A DNA stretch of 52,105 bases from Lachnospiraceae bacterium C7. GTDB taxonomy: Bacteria > Bacillota > Clostridia > Lachnospirales > Lachnospiraceae. Location: positions 1 to 52,105 of the forward strand of contig FOPE01000017.1 in NCBI GenBank assembly GCA_900113385.1. The letters are read 5' to 3'. The notes beneath the pieces are model-generated. The model worked only from the letters and a program-made list of their open reading frames with translations, made no database searches and was not told where the DNA came from. Both the position numbers and the translations under genes were made by a program. How positions within the stretch are numbered: the first letter of the stretch is position 1; every line of letters begins with the position of its first letter. Positions 16,683-25,738 of this stretch are shown in pieces.

Positions 16683-18128
16683 TTATTTAAGTGTCTTAAT
16701 AGCCTCACTTATTTGTTTACACATCTCATCTAAACCAGACGAATAATCATCTAAATTCTTATATTTTTTATCCGCGTCTGTTCTAAATGCATCTTTTGCT
16801 ATATCTGTAAAAAATGTCTGACCAGGTGTCCAAATTTGTGAAACAGCTGTTACTGATGGCATCAATACAATATTGTTTTTATCAAGGTTAGTATAAATTT
16901 GTTGTGATGTTCCACCAACATCACTTGCAACATCCTTTCTTGCAGGTGCTATTCCCAACATTTCAGCTCGTTTTTTTATCATTTTATATTTTGTAGCAAA
17001 TTCAACAAATAATAAACTAGCATTAGGTGCTTTTGAATACGAACTAATTGCATATCCATTTACTCCACCCATTGATTTTGTAGGTATTTCTTTTTTACTA
17101 TCAGCCGTCAAATCGCCTGATTCAGGTAATGTTGGTAATGTTGTCATAACTAAATTCTCTTTAGCTTTTTCCTCTGCTTCTTTTTTATCTAATCCTGTAT
17201 AATTTTTTTCAATTTCGGATAAAAATGTTGAATACATGTCAGGTGTAGACATAGTAGCAAAATATGTTCCATCACCTAGTTTGCTATATGCATTTGTTGT
17301 TATAGTGTCATCAATACAATCTTCATTCATAACAGATGCTAATTGATTTAATACTTTTGCTCCTTTTACTGATTCTTTAGCATTAAGTCCAACTTTTGTA
17401 GGATCTGTATTATTTTTTCCAAAGATATAGCCACCATATGAAAATAAAAAACCACTTGAAAAATACATATCATTTATTGATTTCATATATCCATATTTAG
17501 AAGCATCTTCAGCATGACGTTGTATAGAAAAATCATACATACCTTTCCACGTTTCAACCATATCTGGTATATTATCTTTATTTTTGTCCCATTTTTCTTT
17601 CCAATCTTCTGGTAACAAATCTTTTCGATAATATAGCACTGGTGCTTGTACATTTACTGGTACCCCACATGTATATGTTTTTCCATCTACCTTCGTTTCA
17701 TAGGCTTTCCATGCACAATTTGGAATTTTATCATGTCCTTCTATTTTATCTATAGGCAACGGTAAAACATGTTTTCCTTGTGCATATTTCATAATAACAT
17801 CATTAGCTTGATAAATTACATCTGGGCCATATCCATAAGGGCCATCTTTAGCCAAATCAGAATACTGATCCATGTTTGCATCTACTGCTTTAATTCCTTT
17901 AGATTTGTATTTTTTATTAAACGCATCTATTAAATCCTTGAAATATCCTTTTTCAATTGCTGTATCATTTTCTAAAACGTGAATCGTCACATTCTTTTCT
18001 AGTTTTCCATCAAATGCTGCTGATTCATTCTTTTTTACCTCATCTGCATTAGCCCCATTTTTAGCACAACCTGCCATTGAAAGCATCATTGAACTAACAA
18101 GCATAATTGCAACTAACCTTTTTTTCAT
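16683..18128 (-). CDS. malE: Extracellular maltodextrin-binding lipoprotein (MalE-like)
   Basis: About 481 residues. Signal peptide with lipobox LSMAGC, then a family 1 solute-binding fold: ENDTAIEKGYFKDLIDAFNK, GPDVIYQANDVIMKYA, PVNVQAPVLYYRKDLLP and a late GVNGYAISSYSK segment. Captures maltodextrins at the cell surface for the MalF-MalG channel. The frame is open to a GTG at 18137, but ATG at 18128 is better placed after AAGAAAGGG. The gene start lies inside the end of the amylase gene, so the two are co-transcribed. Confidence 0.9.
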   Translation of the reverse strand: MKKRLVAIMLVSSMMLSMAGCAKNGANADEVKKNESAAFDGKLEKNVTIHVLENDTAIEKGYFKDLIDAFNKKYKSKGIKAVDANMDQYSDLAKDGPYGYGPDVIYQANDVIMKYAQGKHVLPLPIDKIEGHDKIPNCAWKAYETKVDGKTYTCGVPVNVQAPVLYYRKDLLPEDWKEKWDKNKDNIPDMVETWKGMYDFSIQRHAEDASKYGYMKSINDMYFSSGFLFSYGGYIFGKNNTDPTKVGLNAKESVKGAKVLNQLASVMNEDCIDDTITTNAYSKLGDGTYFATMSTPDMYSTFLSEIEKNYTGLDKKEAEEKAKENLVMTTLPTLPESGDLTADSKKEIPTKSMGGVNGYAISSYSKAPNASLLFVEFATKYKMIKKRAEMLGIAPARKDVASDVGGTSQQIYTNLDKNNIVLMPSVTAVSQIWTPGQTFFTDIAKDAFRTDADKKYKNLDDYSSGLDEMCKQISEAIKTLK

Positions 18129-19782
18129 TATTATCACCCTTTCTTAAAACCCTATAATTAAATGGTTCTACACCATTTATTACCTGTTCATTCATATTTA
18201 TTTCCAAACTCATTGTTTGATTTTTGTATGCTCTTTCTACAATAAGTAGACTATTTTTTTCATAAATTTTAACAGTACCCAATCTTATTATCTCATTTTT
18301 CTTAAGTTGCATAATTTTTTTAAACTCTTTTAGGAATTTTTTATCCCAATTTTTGTCATTCCAATCAAAACATCTTCTTGAATCTGGATCATATCCTCCT
18401 TCCATGCATATTTCAGTACCGTAATATACACAAACCGCACCTGGGAAGAACGCTTCTAATGCCAATGCGCATAGTTGTTTTTTCTTATTGCATTTCACCT
18501 CTGTAAAAAAACGTAATGTATCATGAGAATCAATTAAATTTAACATCATTGAATTTATTATACTATTGTTTCTCGTTAATATTTCATTCAATTTATTTGC
18601 TACTCCCTTTGCGTCTAACTTATCCTTTGCGAAATAATCTAAACATGCTTTTGTAAATGCATAATTCATAATGCTATCATATTGGTCTCCTTTTAAATAC
18701 GCATATGCGTCATGCCAATTTTCTCCAATTATTACGCATTCTGATTTTTCAGCTTTTACCTTTTTTCTGAATTGTCTCCAAAAATCATGTGATACTTCAT
18801 CTGAAACATCCAATCTCCAGCCATCTATATCACACTCTCTAATCCAGTAAACTGCAATATCAAGTAAAAAATCCTGAACTTGCAAATTCGATGTATTAAA
18901 TTTTGGCATATACGTGCAAGATGCAAAGCATTCATAATTTCCCTTTTTAGGATCTGGATAATCTCCATCTATTAGAAACCAATCATAATATTTTGACTTC
19001 TTACCATTTTCCATTACATCTTGAAACTGTGAAATATTCATACTACAGTGATTAAACACCGCATCTAACACTATTCTAATCTTTTTTTCATGGGCCTTTT
19101 TAACAAGTTCTTTTAAATCATTGATATTTCCAAACATGGGATCAATTTTTTTATAATCCACTATATCATACTTATGATTCGAACTTGAAAGAAATATTGG
19201 GGTTAAATAAATTGCTGTAATGCCTAAATTTTCTAAATAATCCAACTTATCAATTATTCCTCTCAAATCTCCTCCCGCGAAATTTTTAGGAGTTGGCTTA
19301 TCGCCCCATTTCATATCTATATATGATTTATCTTTTTTTTCATTTCCCATGTTAAACCTATCTATAAATATTTGATAAAATACCGCTCCTTGCATCCAAT
19401 CAACAGACTTAACTCTATCTGCTTCATTTATGTATGGCATTTGGTAAAAATTATAAAAGGCATTTTCAAAATCATAATCTAATACAACTCCATCTTCGCA
19501 AAAATAATATTTTTTATTATTTTCATAGATTTCAAAAATATAAGCCAACCTCAAATCTGATAGTTTTAATTTTTTTTCATAATATCTATATAATTTATCC
19601 TCATATTTTATTTCCATGCTAGTTTCATATCTTTTATTTTGGAATTCATATTTGGGTCCATAAATTAAAACAACCTTTAAATCATCTTCCTTTGAGGTTC
19701 GCAACCTAATAACAATTTCATCTTTTGTCATTGCATAGCAATACTTTGAATCTGCTATATGTAATAATGCAAATTGATTCAT
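18094..19782 (-). CDS. GH13 alpha-amylase, neopullulanase/cyclomaltodextrinase type
   Basis: 562 residues without a signal peptide, so probably cytoplasmic. Residues 1-120 resemble the N-terminal CBM34-like domain of the GH13 neopullulanase group. Catalytic barrel from about 130 (GAVFYQIFIDRF). Expected residues are present: DAVFNHCS, nucleophile Asp325 in GWRLDVSDE, acid/base Glu354 in IIGENW, and Asp421 in LIDSHDT. It degrades maltodextrins brought in by the downstream transporter. Start follows AGAAAGGAAA; the end overlaps malE by 35 bp. Divergent from lacI with only 86 bp between, so a single operator can control both. Confidence 0.92.
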   Translation of the reverse strand: MNQFALLHIADSKYCYAMTKDEIVIRLRTSKEDDLKVVLIYGPKYEFQNKRYETSMEIKYEDKLYRYYEKKLKLSDLRLAYIFEIYENNKKYYFCEDGVVLDYDFENAFYNFYQMPYINEADRVKSVDWMQGAVFYQIFIDRFNMGNEKKDKSYIDMKWGDKPTPKNFAGGDLRGIIDKLDYLENLGITAIYLTPIFLSSSNHKYDIVDYKKIDPMFGNINDLKELVKKAHEKKIRIVLDAVFNHCSMNISQFQDVMENGKKSKYYDWFLIDGDYPDPKKGNYECFASCTYMPKFNTSNLQVQDFLLDIAVYWIRECDIDGWRLDVSDEVSHDFWRQFRKKVKAEKSECVIIGENWHDAYAYLKGDQYDSIMNYAFTKACLDYFAKDKLDAKGVANKLNEILTRNNSIINSMMLNLIDSHDTLRFFTEVKCNKKKQLCALALEAFFPGAVCVYYGTEICMEGGYDPDSRRCFDWNDKNWDKKFLKEFKKIMQLKKNEIIRLGTVKIYEKNSLLIVERAYKNQTMSLEINMNEQVINGVEPFNYRVLRKGDNNEKKVSCNYAC

Positions 19783-19801
19783 TCTTATTTTCCTTTCTGT
19801 A

Positions 19802-19830
19802 TTGACATTTTATTTATATTTTTTGATAAT
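19802..19830 (+). promoter_or_regulatory. Sigma-A promoter of the LacI-family gene
   Basis: TTGACA (19802-19807), a 17-bp spacer, then GATAAT (19825-19830), close to the consensus. It precedes the lacI ATG by about 38 bp. Confidence 0.8.
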
Positions 19831-19835
19831 AGTAA

Positions 19836-19850
19836 TTGAAACGATTAAAT
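19836..19850. promoter_or_regulatory. Putative operator in the lacI/amylase divergent region
   Basis: TTGAAACGATTAAAT sits directly after the lacI -10 box. It is a one-base variant of the AAACGTTT core found at the xylanase and lipoprotein genes. The position suits autorepression and repression of the divergent amylase-mal operon. Confidence 0.55.
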
Positions 19851-19868
19851 TACTTATAGGAGGCACTT

Positions 19869-20669
19869 ATGTCAAAAAACAAAATCACAATTAAAGACGT
19901 TGCTCGTGAAGCGGGTGTATCAACTGCTACCGTTTCATATATTGTCAACAATCGCAAAGATGTAAAAATAAAACCAGAGACTAGGCAAAAAGTTTTACAA
20001 ATTATTAATCTTCTTGACTATACTCCAAATCAAGCAGCTCAAGCCCTTGCTTCAAAACGTAATAATACACTGGCTATATATATTCCTCCAACAGATTCTA
20101 TCCTTTTAAATTCTGAAAATATGTTTGTATTGAAAAAATTGACCAGGTATTTTAATTCTTTAAAATATGATGTTATAACATTAAATGACTCTTCCTTTGA
20201 AAAATGTGATAAAGCTGATGCTATAATTTGTTATAACACTTGTAAAGAAGACTTTTACGCTTTAGGTAACAAAAATTTTATTCCTTTACTTGCTTTAGAT
20301 TGCATTATCGATGATCCTTTATTTTTTCAAATAAATTTAGACCTTGCGAAACTAAAAGAAGAAGCCACCAAAAAATTTGGTAAAGATAACTACATTTTTG
20401 TTACACTTGATTCATTAAATCATGATAATATACTTTCCTACCAACAATATTTTTCTTCAACAAAAATAGTAAAATCTATTTATGATTTAGGAAAAATCAC
20501 AGATGAATCTCTTTTAGTATCCGATTACGTTTTATATAAATTACTTAAAGAGAATAATAATGTTTTATACATTCCAAAGCTATCATCAAAAAAATTGAAT
20601 GTTTTAAATGAGTGTTTAACATCTGCTATAACTCGTAAACCACTAGATCAGCACAATGTACTAATCTAG
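19869..20669 (+). CDS. LacI-family transcriptional regulator, short C-terminus
   Basis: 266 residues, against about 330-340 for most of the family. The helix-turn-helix is intact (ITIKDVAREAGVSTATVSYI) with a hinge helix (NQAAQALASKR), so DNA binding is expected. The sensor domain (IYIPPTDSILL onward) is diverged and ends about 60-70 residues early, with no conserved C-terminal strand pair. I see no frame continuing after the stop; a terminator-like hairpin overlaps the stop. Likely controls the divergent amylase-mal operon and perhaps the other AAACGTTT sites. Start supported by ATAGGAGGC. Confidence 0.85.
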   Translation: MSKNKITIKDVAREAGVSTATVSYIVNNRKDVKIKPETRQKVLQIINLLDYTPNQAAQALASKRNNTLAIYIPPTDSILLNSENMFVLKKLTRYFNSLKYDVITLNDSSFEKCDKADAIICYNTCKEDFYALGNKNFIPLLALDCIIDDPLFFQINLDLAKLKEEATKKFGKDNYIFVTLDSLNHDNILSYQQYFSSTKIVKSIYDLGKITDESLLVSDYVLYKLLKENNNVLYIPKLSSKKLNVLNECLTSAITRKPLDQHNVLI

Positions 20670-20690
20670 TGATATTTTATTAACTTTTAC
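20641..20690 (+). terminator. Hairpin at the end of the LacI-family gene, likely terminator
   Basis: CACTAGAT (20641-20648) and ATCTAGTG (20664-20671) form an 8-bp stem overlapping the last codons. It is followed by ATATTTTATTAACTTTT on the plus strand. The T run is broken, so termination may be modest. Confidence 0.55.
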
Positions 20691-21475
20691 TATTTTCCAA
20701 GATAGTCAAATGTAATAGTGTCATATGGATTTAGATTAAAGTTTTCTTTACTCTCTTCCTTATAATGTTCATCTTCCTTATCATAGTAATCAGCACTTGG
20801 ATATGTAGTTAACGTAAAGGTATATTTTCCATCCACTTTTACCTCTGTATTAGATTTTTTTAAGGATGCATTGCCTAAAGAACCGGAATTTTTAAAATAT
20901 TCTTTTCCATCTTTTTTATTTGTTTCAAAATATCCATAACCTCTTTGGTTTGCCCAACTACCATCAATTGCAAATTGGAATTGATCACCTTCTTTTAGAT
21001 CCATTGTAATTGTGTAAACGTTTTTTCCATCAACTGTTTTCTTTTCAAGTTTTTGTGCATCACCTGTAACTTTTCCCCAATTAGATTCTTTTAAAACATC
21101 ACTTGTACCACTTCCGACAACGTAAAATGTTCTAGTATCCTCTTGTTTTTTTGCAAGTCCAGCATATAACCTCATATTTTCCGTAATAGGTTTTGATAAA
21201 TCTGCTCGTCTTTCGTGATTTGGAGTAAGGTACCAAGCCACAAAATCATAGCCATCTTTTTGAGGCTCTTTGGGATTAATCTTTTCGCCTGATTTTACCT
21301 TTATTGACTCTATTTTTGTCTTACCATCAACGCCATACAAATCCACTTTTAAGGTATCTTTTTTTGTCTCTACTTCATTTGCCTTACTTGTGTCAGTACC
21401 ACATCCTGTTAAAGCTATTGTTCCTACTCCGATTGCAGTTGCTAGCATAAACATTGATAATTTTTTTCTTAACAT
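20690..21475 (-). CDS. Surface lipoprotein, putative alpha-glucan-binding
   Basis: 261 residues. Signal peptide with lipobox ALTGC. After a short linker comes a region like the Listeria-Bacteroides (InlB B) repeat, KDGYDFVAWYLTP...ITENMRLYAGL (about 75-110). A beta-rich module with FYVVGSG...NWG and DQFQFAIDGSWANQRGYGYF follows, resembling starch-associated binding modules (moderate recollection, not proven). The C-terminal YTFTLTTYPSADYY fits a beta-sandwich end. No catalytic residues were recognised. Two AAACGTTT palindromes upstream link it to the LacI regulon and so to glucan use. Convergent with lacI. Confidence 0.65.
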   Translation of the reverse strand: MLRKKLSMFMLATAIGVGTIALTGCGTDTSKANEVETKKDTLKVDLYGVDGKTKIESIKVKSGEKINPKEPQKDGYDFVAWYLTPNHERRADLSKPITENMRLYAGLAKKQEDTRTFYVVGSGTSDVLKESNWGKVTGDAQKLEKKTVDGKNVYTITMDLKEGDQFQFAIDGSWANQRGYGYFETNKKDGKEYFKNSGSLGNASLKKSNTEVKVDGKYTFTLTTYPSADYYDKEDEHYKEESKENFNLNPYDTITFDYLGK

Positions 21476-21571
21476 ATTCTCATTCCCTTTCTATTAATTT
21501 TTGTTTTTAATTTTTTTACTTTTGCTTTTATTAATTTTTTGTCTTTTAACTTCTATTAATTTTTGTTTTTC

Positions 21572-21587
21572 ATTTAAACGTTTAAAT
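21572..21587. promoter_or_regulatory. Perfect 16-bp palindrome, putative LacI-family operator
   Basis: ATTTAAACGTTTAAAT, a perfect palindrome about 100 bp before the lipoprotein start. Confidence 0.65.
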
Positions 21588-21632
21588 TAATTTTCAAAAT
21601 TTTAAGTAGCCAATCACTTAATTACTAGCTAC

Positions 21633-21644
21633 TTAAACGTTTAA
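21633..21644. promoter_or_regulatory. Second palindrome TTAAACGTTTAA, putative operator
   Basis: A perfect 12-bp palindrome with the same core, its centre 59 bp from that of the first site. Paired sites would allow looping or cooperative binding. The rest of 21476-21738 is AT-rich. Confidence 0.6.
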
Positions 21645-21738
21645 CTTAATATTATATTAATACTAAACCATATTATCTACAACATATAAATTCACTAAAT
21701 TTTTTTTGAGTTTTTTGTAAAGTTTGCACAATTAATAA

Positions 21739-21785
21739 AAGCGACTGCAAAAATTCTTATAATTTTTGCAGTCGCTTCTTCTTTA
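21739..21785 (-). terminator. Strong terminator after the membrane-anchored repeat protein gene
   Basis: A perfect 17-bp stem: AAGCGACTGCAAAAATT (21739-21755), loop CTTAT, AATTTTTGCAGTCGCTT (21761-21777). On the minus strand it is followed by TTTTATTAATT. Between it and the stop at 21860 is a short pyrimidine-rich tandem repeat (TTCTTTATTTTCC-like). Confidence 0.85.
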
Positions 21786-21859
21786 TTTTCCTTCTTCTTT
21801 ATTTTCCTTCTTCTTTATTTCCTTATTTTCTTTATCTCTTTATTTTTTATTTTCTCACC

Positions 21860-22654
21860 CTACTGCTCTACTTCTTCATCCCAAGCTTCTTTTGTAACAA
21901 CAGTTTCATTATGTCCCTCTGCTGGATGGTGAACAGTTTTAGTACCTGTTTTTACTTTTTCTGTTGTAGTTGTTGTTTCGCCTGTTTCTGGATTAGTTAC
22001 TTCAACTTCTTTATCTTCATATTGGTCTACTTCTTCATCCCATGCTGGTTTATCCACTACCCAAACTTCACCTTTTTCTGCTGGATGATGAATTACAATT
22101 TTCTTTTTCTGAGTTGATTTCTCTGTAGATGGCTTTTGTGTGTTTTTCTCTGTTGAAGGTTTTGGTTGGTTGGCATTGTCGTTAGTTGATGTTTTATTAT
22201 TAGCAACATCTGTAACTTTTTTATTTTTATCTTTATTCTTGTCTTTATTCTTTTCTTTATTTTTCTCTCTATTCTTCTCTTCTGCCTTTGCTAACTGCTG
22301 TGCATCAAGGTTTACTTTAGATTTTGCAACTTTATCAATACTCTTTGTTACCTTATTTTGAGCTTCAGTAGACTGCTGATCAACTGTATTTTGAGCCACT
22401 TCAACAGGTTTATCACCAGGACGCCAACCACCAAATTCGATTCCCTCTGGATGCTCAGATGTATAGTCATTTTTATAACTTTCATCAACATTTAACTCTT
22501 TGCCATTTTTATAAAAATTATCATTATATTCATGATGCGTGGACATAGTTGAATAAACTGGAACTGCTACCGCTACTACAAGAGCTACTGTTAAAATTCT
22601 AGCGAAAATTATACCGTTATCCTCAAAAAATTCTTTAATCTTTTTTAGTTTCAT
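21860..22654 (-). CDS. Membrane-anchored extracellular protein with HHPAE repeats, unknown function
   Basis: 264 residues. One N-terminal membrane segment (FARILTVALVVAVAVPVY, about 18-35) without a clear cleavage site, so probably anchored with the rest outside. Residues about 120-145 are a highly charged low-complexity run of KN(R/E/D)K units; Thr/Ser/Pro stretches follow. The C-terminus carries two copies of a motif: HHPAEKGEVWVVDKPAWDEEV and VHHPAEGHNETVVTKEAWDEEV. His-His-Pro-Ala-Glu plus Glu/Asp-rich ends might bind metal, but this is a guess. I recall similar HHPAE...AWDE units in other Firmicute surface and phage-related proteins without known function. Solitary gene with its own terminator. 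Confidence 0.65.
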   Translation of the reverse strand: MKLKKIKEFFEDNGIIFARILTVALVVAVAVPVYSTMSTHHEYNDNFYKNGKELNVDESYKNDYTSEHPEGIEFGGWRPGDKPVEVAQNTVDQQSTEAQNKVTKSIDKVAKSKVNLDAQQLAKAEEKNREKNKEKNKDKNKDKNKKVTDVANNKTSTNDNANQPKPSTEKNTQKPSTEKSTQKKKIVIHHPAEKGEVWVVDKPAWDEEVDQYEDKEVEVTNPETGETTTTTEKVKTGTKTVHHPAEGHNETVVTKEAWDEEVEQ

Positions 22655-23243
22655 AAAATCTCTCCCTCATTTTTCTATTTATTTTTTATATACTTTTATT
22701 TGCCTTTTTATTTCTAGTACATTTCTGATTTATTTTTTATTTAACTTTAATCTATTGCGGGTTTGTTTCTTAGCTGAATTTACTTTTGAAATATCTTTTT
22801 ACTGCCCTAACTAGTTGAATTTTCAAGTGATTTTCAAGTCTTTTTTGGTAATTATCTAATAATTTTTTTAGTAATTACTTAATAATTTTCTAGTCATTTT
22901 TCTAGTAATCCTTGATGTGCTTTAGAATTGTCTTACTATTCATATAATAACACATTTTGTTGATTATTAATATATAAAATAACGTTTTTCTTTTATTTTT
23001 TCTTATAGTTTTCACTAATCATTTTATAATATTTTTATGCAAAGAAAAAGAGCCCACTTTATTCTAGCAGATTCCCTTTTGATTAATTCATGATTTTAAC
23101 CCACATAAATCCCTCACCAATTCAAAAATCCATCTACCTTTATAAAATAGGCACGTTTTCTCTAATACGTTTGCTTTATGTTGTTTTCAAATTCAATTTC
23201 TAAACTATACACTTACCTGCATAGTTTTCTGTATCTTATCATA
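22655..23243. other. Long gene-less AT-rich stretch
   Basis: Short degenerate repeats of AATAATTTT/TAGTAATTA occur at about 22850-22910. No open frame with a ribosome site, no tRNA and no strong hairpin is seen. It must contain the promoter of 21860-22654. A small RNA cannot be excluded by eye. Confidence 0.4.
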
Positions 23244-23338
23244 TAACTTGTTATATCTATTGACGTGACACATAATATAACTTGTTATGTAGTCTACTGC
23301 CATAGCATAAATATAAGTTGTTATACCTATTGACGTAG
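23244..23338. repeat. Degenerate tandem repeat after the GH127 gene
   Basis: Three related units, each with an ACTTGTTAT or AAGTTGTTAT core followed by TCTATTGACGT, TCTACTGCCAT or CCTATTGACGT. The last unit includes the stop codon of the GH127 gene, so the repeat seems to have spread from the gene's own 3' end. Confidence 0.5.
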
Positions 23339-25738
23339 CATTGATAAAACATCATAGATTCCACCTGCTGTAGATTCTTCTCCTAAGGATTGGAATCGCA
23401 CTGTTACCTTTTCTTTTCCTTCTACCATTTCTTTTGAAAGTGGATAGTGTACGTAGAAAAAGCCTTTACGTAGTGGTTCGCCATATGCATCATCAATTGT
23501 CAACTTAACATGGCTTAATACTTTACCATCTATTAAAATGTCGAAGCGACGATTTGTATCAACCACGTTGTATTTTACCTCTAGCACATTTGTTTTATCT
23601 GGTTCTACTTTAAGATCATACTCAAAGAACCCACCATTTATGGCATCTCTACACTTCAGACCTCTAAAGACATGGGGAGAGGCTTTATCGGCTTGCATGT
23701 TATGAGATGCTTCGTACTGATCATTTGTCATTGGCAAACTATCAATGGTTATCTCACGTTTTCTCTGTTCTTCTTTCTGCTGTTTAACTTTTTTCTCCAC
23801 TAATGCTTTGTTGCTTCCGAATGCATCTGTGTAATTTAAGTAAACACCATATCTAACATTATATGCTAAATAGAATGGAATAAATCTGTAATTACAATCT
23901 GTACCTTGCAAAGTAAATGTGATAACGTTTTCTTTTGCATTTTCTATGAATTCATCCATAGGTACAAAGTTTTTAATAACTTTTCTGTCTACTTTATCTA
24001 GCCAATCGTCAACTCTTTCCGCCAAAATCGTCACTACGTCGTTGTACATCTTATCCCTTTTTGGAATAGTAACGTCCACACCAGTAGTATCCGTTTCCAT
24101 ATTAGAATTGCCTAAATCGGCGCACATCACAAGTGGTCCATATGTCAATGCTATGCTATATTCATTATCTGGCAACGCATGATACTGAACCTTTGGATTA
24201 AATACAATCGAAATTGTATCCTCTTCACTCCAAGTATTAGTAATATATATGTAATCTTTATCAACCTTAACACTATATATATTACTTGCTTTGATGTTAA
24301 GTATCATTCCATCTTTTTCCTTAAAATTCTTAGGTTCAATCCAACTTGGACGTCTGAAAGCAATTGTAAAGTCTTGTTTCTTCAATGAATTAATTTTTTC
24401 AAAACTAAATTCTGATTTAAAATTGCCTCTAAGTACATCTGATTTTTGTCTAATAACAGTGTCTTTATATGAAACAATTGAGGAGATGTATTGATTTACA
24501 ACAAGCAAATTTTTGCTATCGTTTCTAAAATACAAGCTGTCATTTAATTTAGTGAAGTTTTCCATTCCTGTTCCTGTACAACACCAAAAATGATTAAATG
24601 GTGATGAAAATACTCTGAAAAATCCACTAGCCATTGGCTGAAAATATGTCGTCATTCCAGTCTTAGGATTCTGAGATGCAAGAATCTGATTAAAAAATGC
24701 TCTCTCATAAAATTCTAAATATTTTTTTTCACCTGTAATCATAAACAATTTGCGTGAAAGTTTAAGCATATTGTAGACATTACATGTCTCATTATTGCAC
24801 TCTGTTCTGTCCTCATCTAACACTTCACTTTCACCAAAATGTTCCCATTCGCTGTTGCCACCAGTAGCATAAGAGTGATGTTTTACGACAATGTTCCAGA
24901 AGTTTTCCGCAACTTCTAAATAGAACTTGTCTACTTTACCTTCAACTTGTTCCATTACATCATACTTATTAAGTGCTCCAAGAATCTTAGGGATTGTAGT
25001 ATTCGCATGTAGTCCGTCTAAATTGTCTTTTTTATTATATAAAGGTTCGAAGAGACTCATCTCATCGAAACGTTCTGCAGCGTGATAAAATCTTTCATCT
25101 TCTGTAATCTTATACAATTCATATAGGCAATCATTCATTCCACCGTACTCAACAGCCAAAACATTTTCTCTCATTTCTTTTGTCCAATGACTTGATCTGT
25201 TGTATACCCAAAGTCCTAGATTTGTAACAACTTCACGAGCCACTTCGTATCCGCACAACTGGTAAATATTAATAAGTCCAGCCATAATCTTGTGCATAGT
25301 ATACCAAGGAACCCATGTACCTGCAGGATTTCCTGCTTCAATTTTGTCATAAGATTTTTCGCTTATGGCACCAACATAACCATTTCCATAGCTTATCTGG
25401 CATTTTCTAAGACAATCAATGATATTTTCTATCTTGACTGCTATTTCTCCATCTTTGGTGTTTGCATATGCATACGCTAATGCTGTCATGTAATGACCTA
25501 ACGTATGTCCTTTTATTTCGCTATCTTCCCAACCGGAGTACAATTTTTTGCTAGATAAACCAAGTCGGCTGGTAAAACCTGCCAATAATCTGTACTCATC
25601 AAGCGATTTTAAATACTTTAATTCAAGAGTAAATGCATTCTTTAAGTATTTATCTTGAATTATTACGTCCTCTAATTTAAAATCAGAGAACTCATACTTG
25701 TCTACTTTACTACCTTCCTTGTCTAAAACGTTGTTCAT
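23327..25738 (-). CDS. GH127 family glycoside hydrolase, likely beta-L-arabinofuranosidase
   Basis: 803 residues from the ATG at 25738, which follows AAAGGAAAAAGGAA; the longer open frame to 25804 adds 22 implausible residues. No signal peptide, so intracellular. The family (formerly DUF1680) uses a cysteine nucleophile in a Zn site. The four expected ligands are visible: Glu317 and Cys319 in NNETCNVYN, and Cys386-Cys387 in FWCCTGTGMENF. Other family blocks: GWEDSEIKGHTLGHYMTALA, GTWVPWYTMHKIMAGL, YATGGNSEWEHF. Cuts terminal beta-L-arabinofuranose from oligosaccharides. Divergent from an AraC regulator that probably controls it. Confidence 0.9.
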   Translation of the reverse strand: MNNVLDKEGSKVDKYEFSDFKLEDVIIQDKYLKNAFTLELKYLKSLDEYRLLAGFTSRLGLSSKKLYSGWEDSEIKGHTLGHYMTALAYAYANTKDGEIAVKIENIIDCLRKCQISYGNGYVGAISEKSYDKIEAGNPAGTWVPWYTMHKIMAGLINIYQLCGYEVAREVVTNLGLWVYNRSSHWTKEMRENVLAVEYGGMNDCLYELYKITEDERFYHAAERFDEMSLFEPLYNKKDNLDGLHANTTIPKILGALNKYDVMEQVEGKVDKFYLEVAENFWNIVVKHHSYATGGNSEWEHFGESEVLDEDRTECNNETCNVYNMLKLSRKLFMITGEKKYLEFYERAFFNQILASQNPKTGMTTYFQPMASGFFRVFSSPFNHFWCCTGTGMENFTKLNDSLYFRNDSKNLLVVNQYISSIVSYKDTVIRQKSDVLRGNFKSEFSFEKINSLKKQDFTIAFRRPSWIEPKNFKEKDGMILNIKASNIYSVKVDKDYIYITNTWSEEDTISIVFNPKVQYHALPDNEYSIALTYGPLVMCADLGNSNMETDTTGVDVTIPKRDKMYNDVVTILAERVDDWLDKVDRKVIKNFVPMDEFIENAKENVITFTLQGTDCNYRFIPFYLAYNVRYGVYLNYTDAFGSNKALVEKKVKQQKEEQRKREITIDSLPMTNDQYEASHNMQADKASPHVFRGLKCRDAINGGFFEYDLKVEPDKTNVLEVKYNVVDTNRRFDILIDGKVLSHVKLTIDDAYGEPLRKGFFYVHYPLSKEMVEGKEKVTVRFQSLGEESTAGGIYDVLSMLRQ

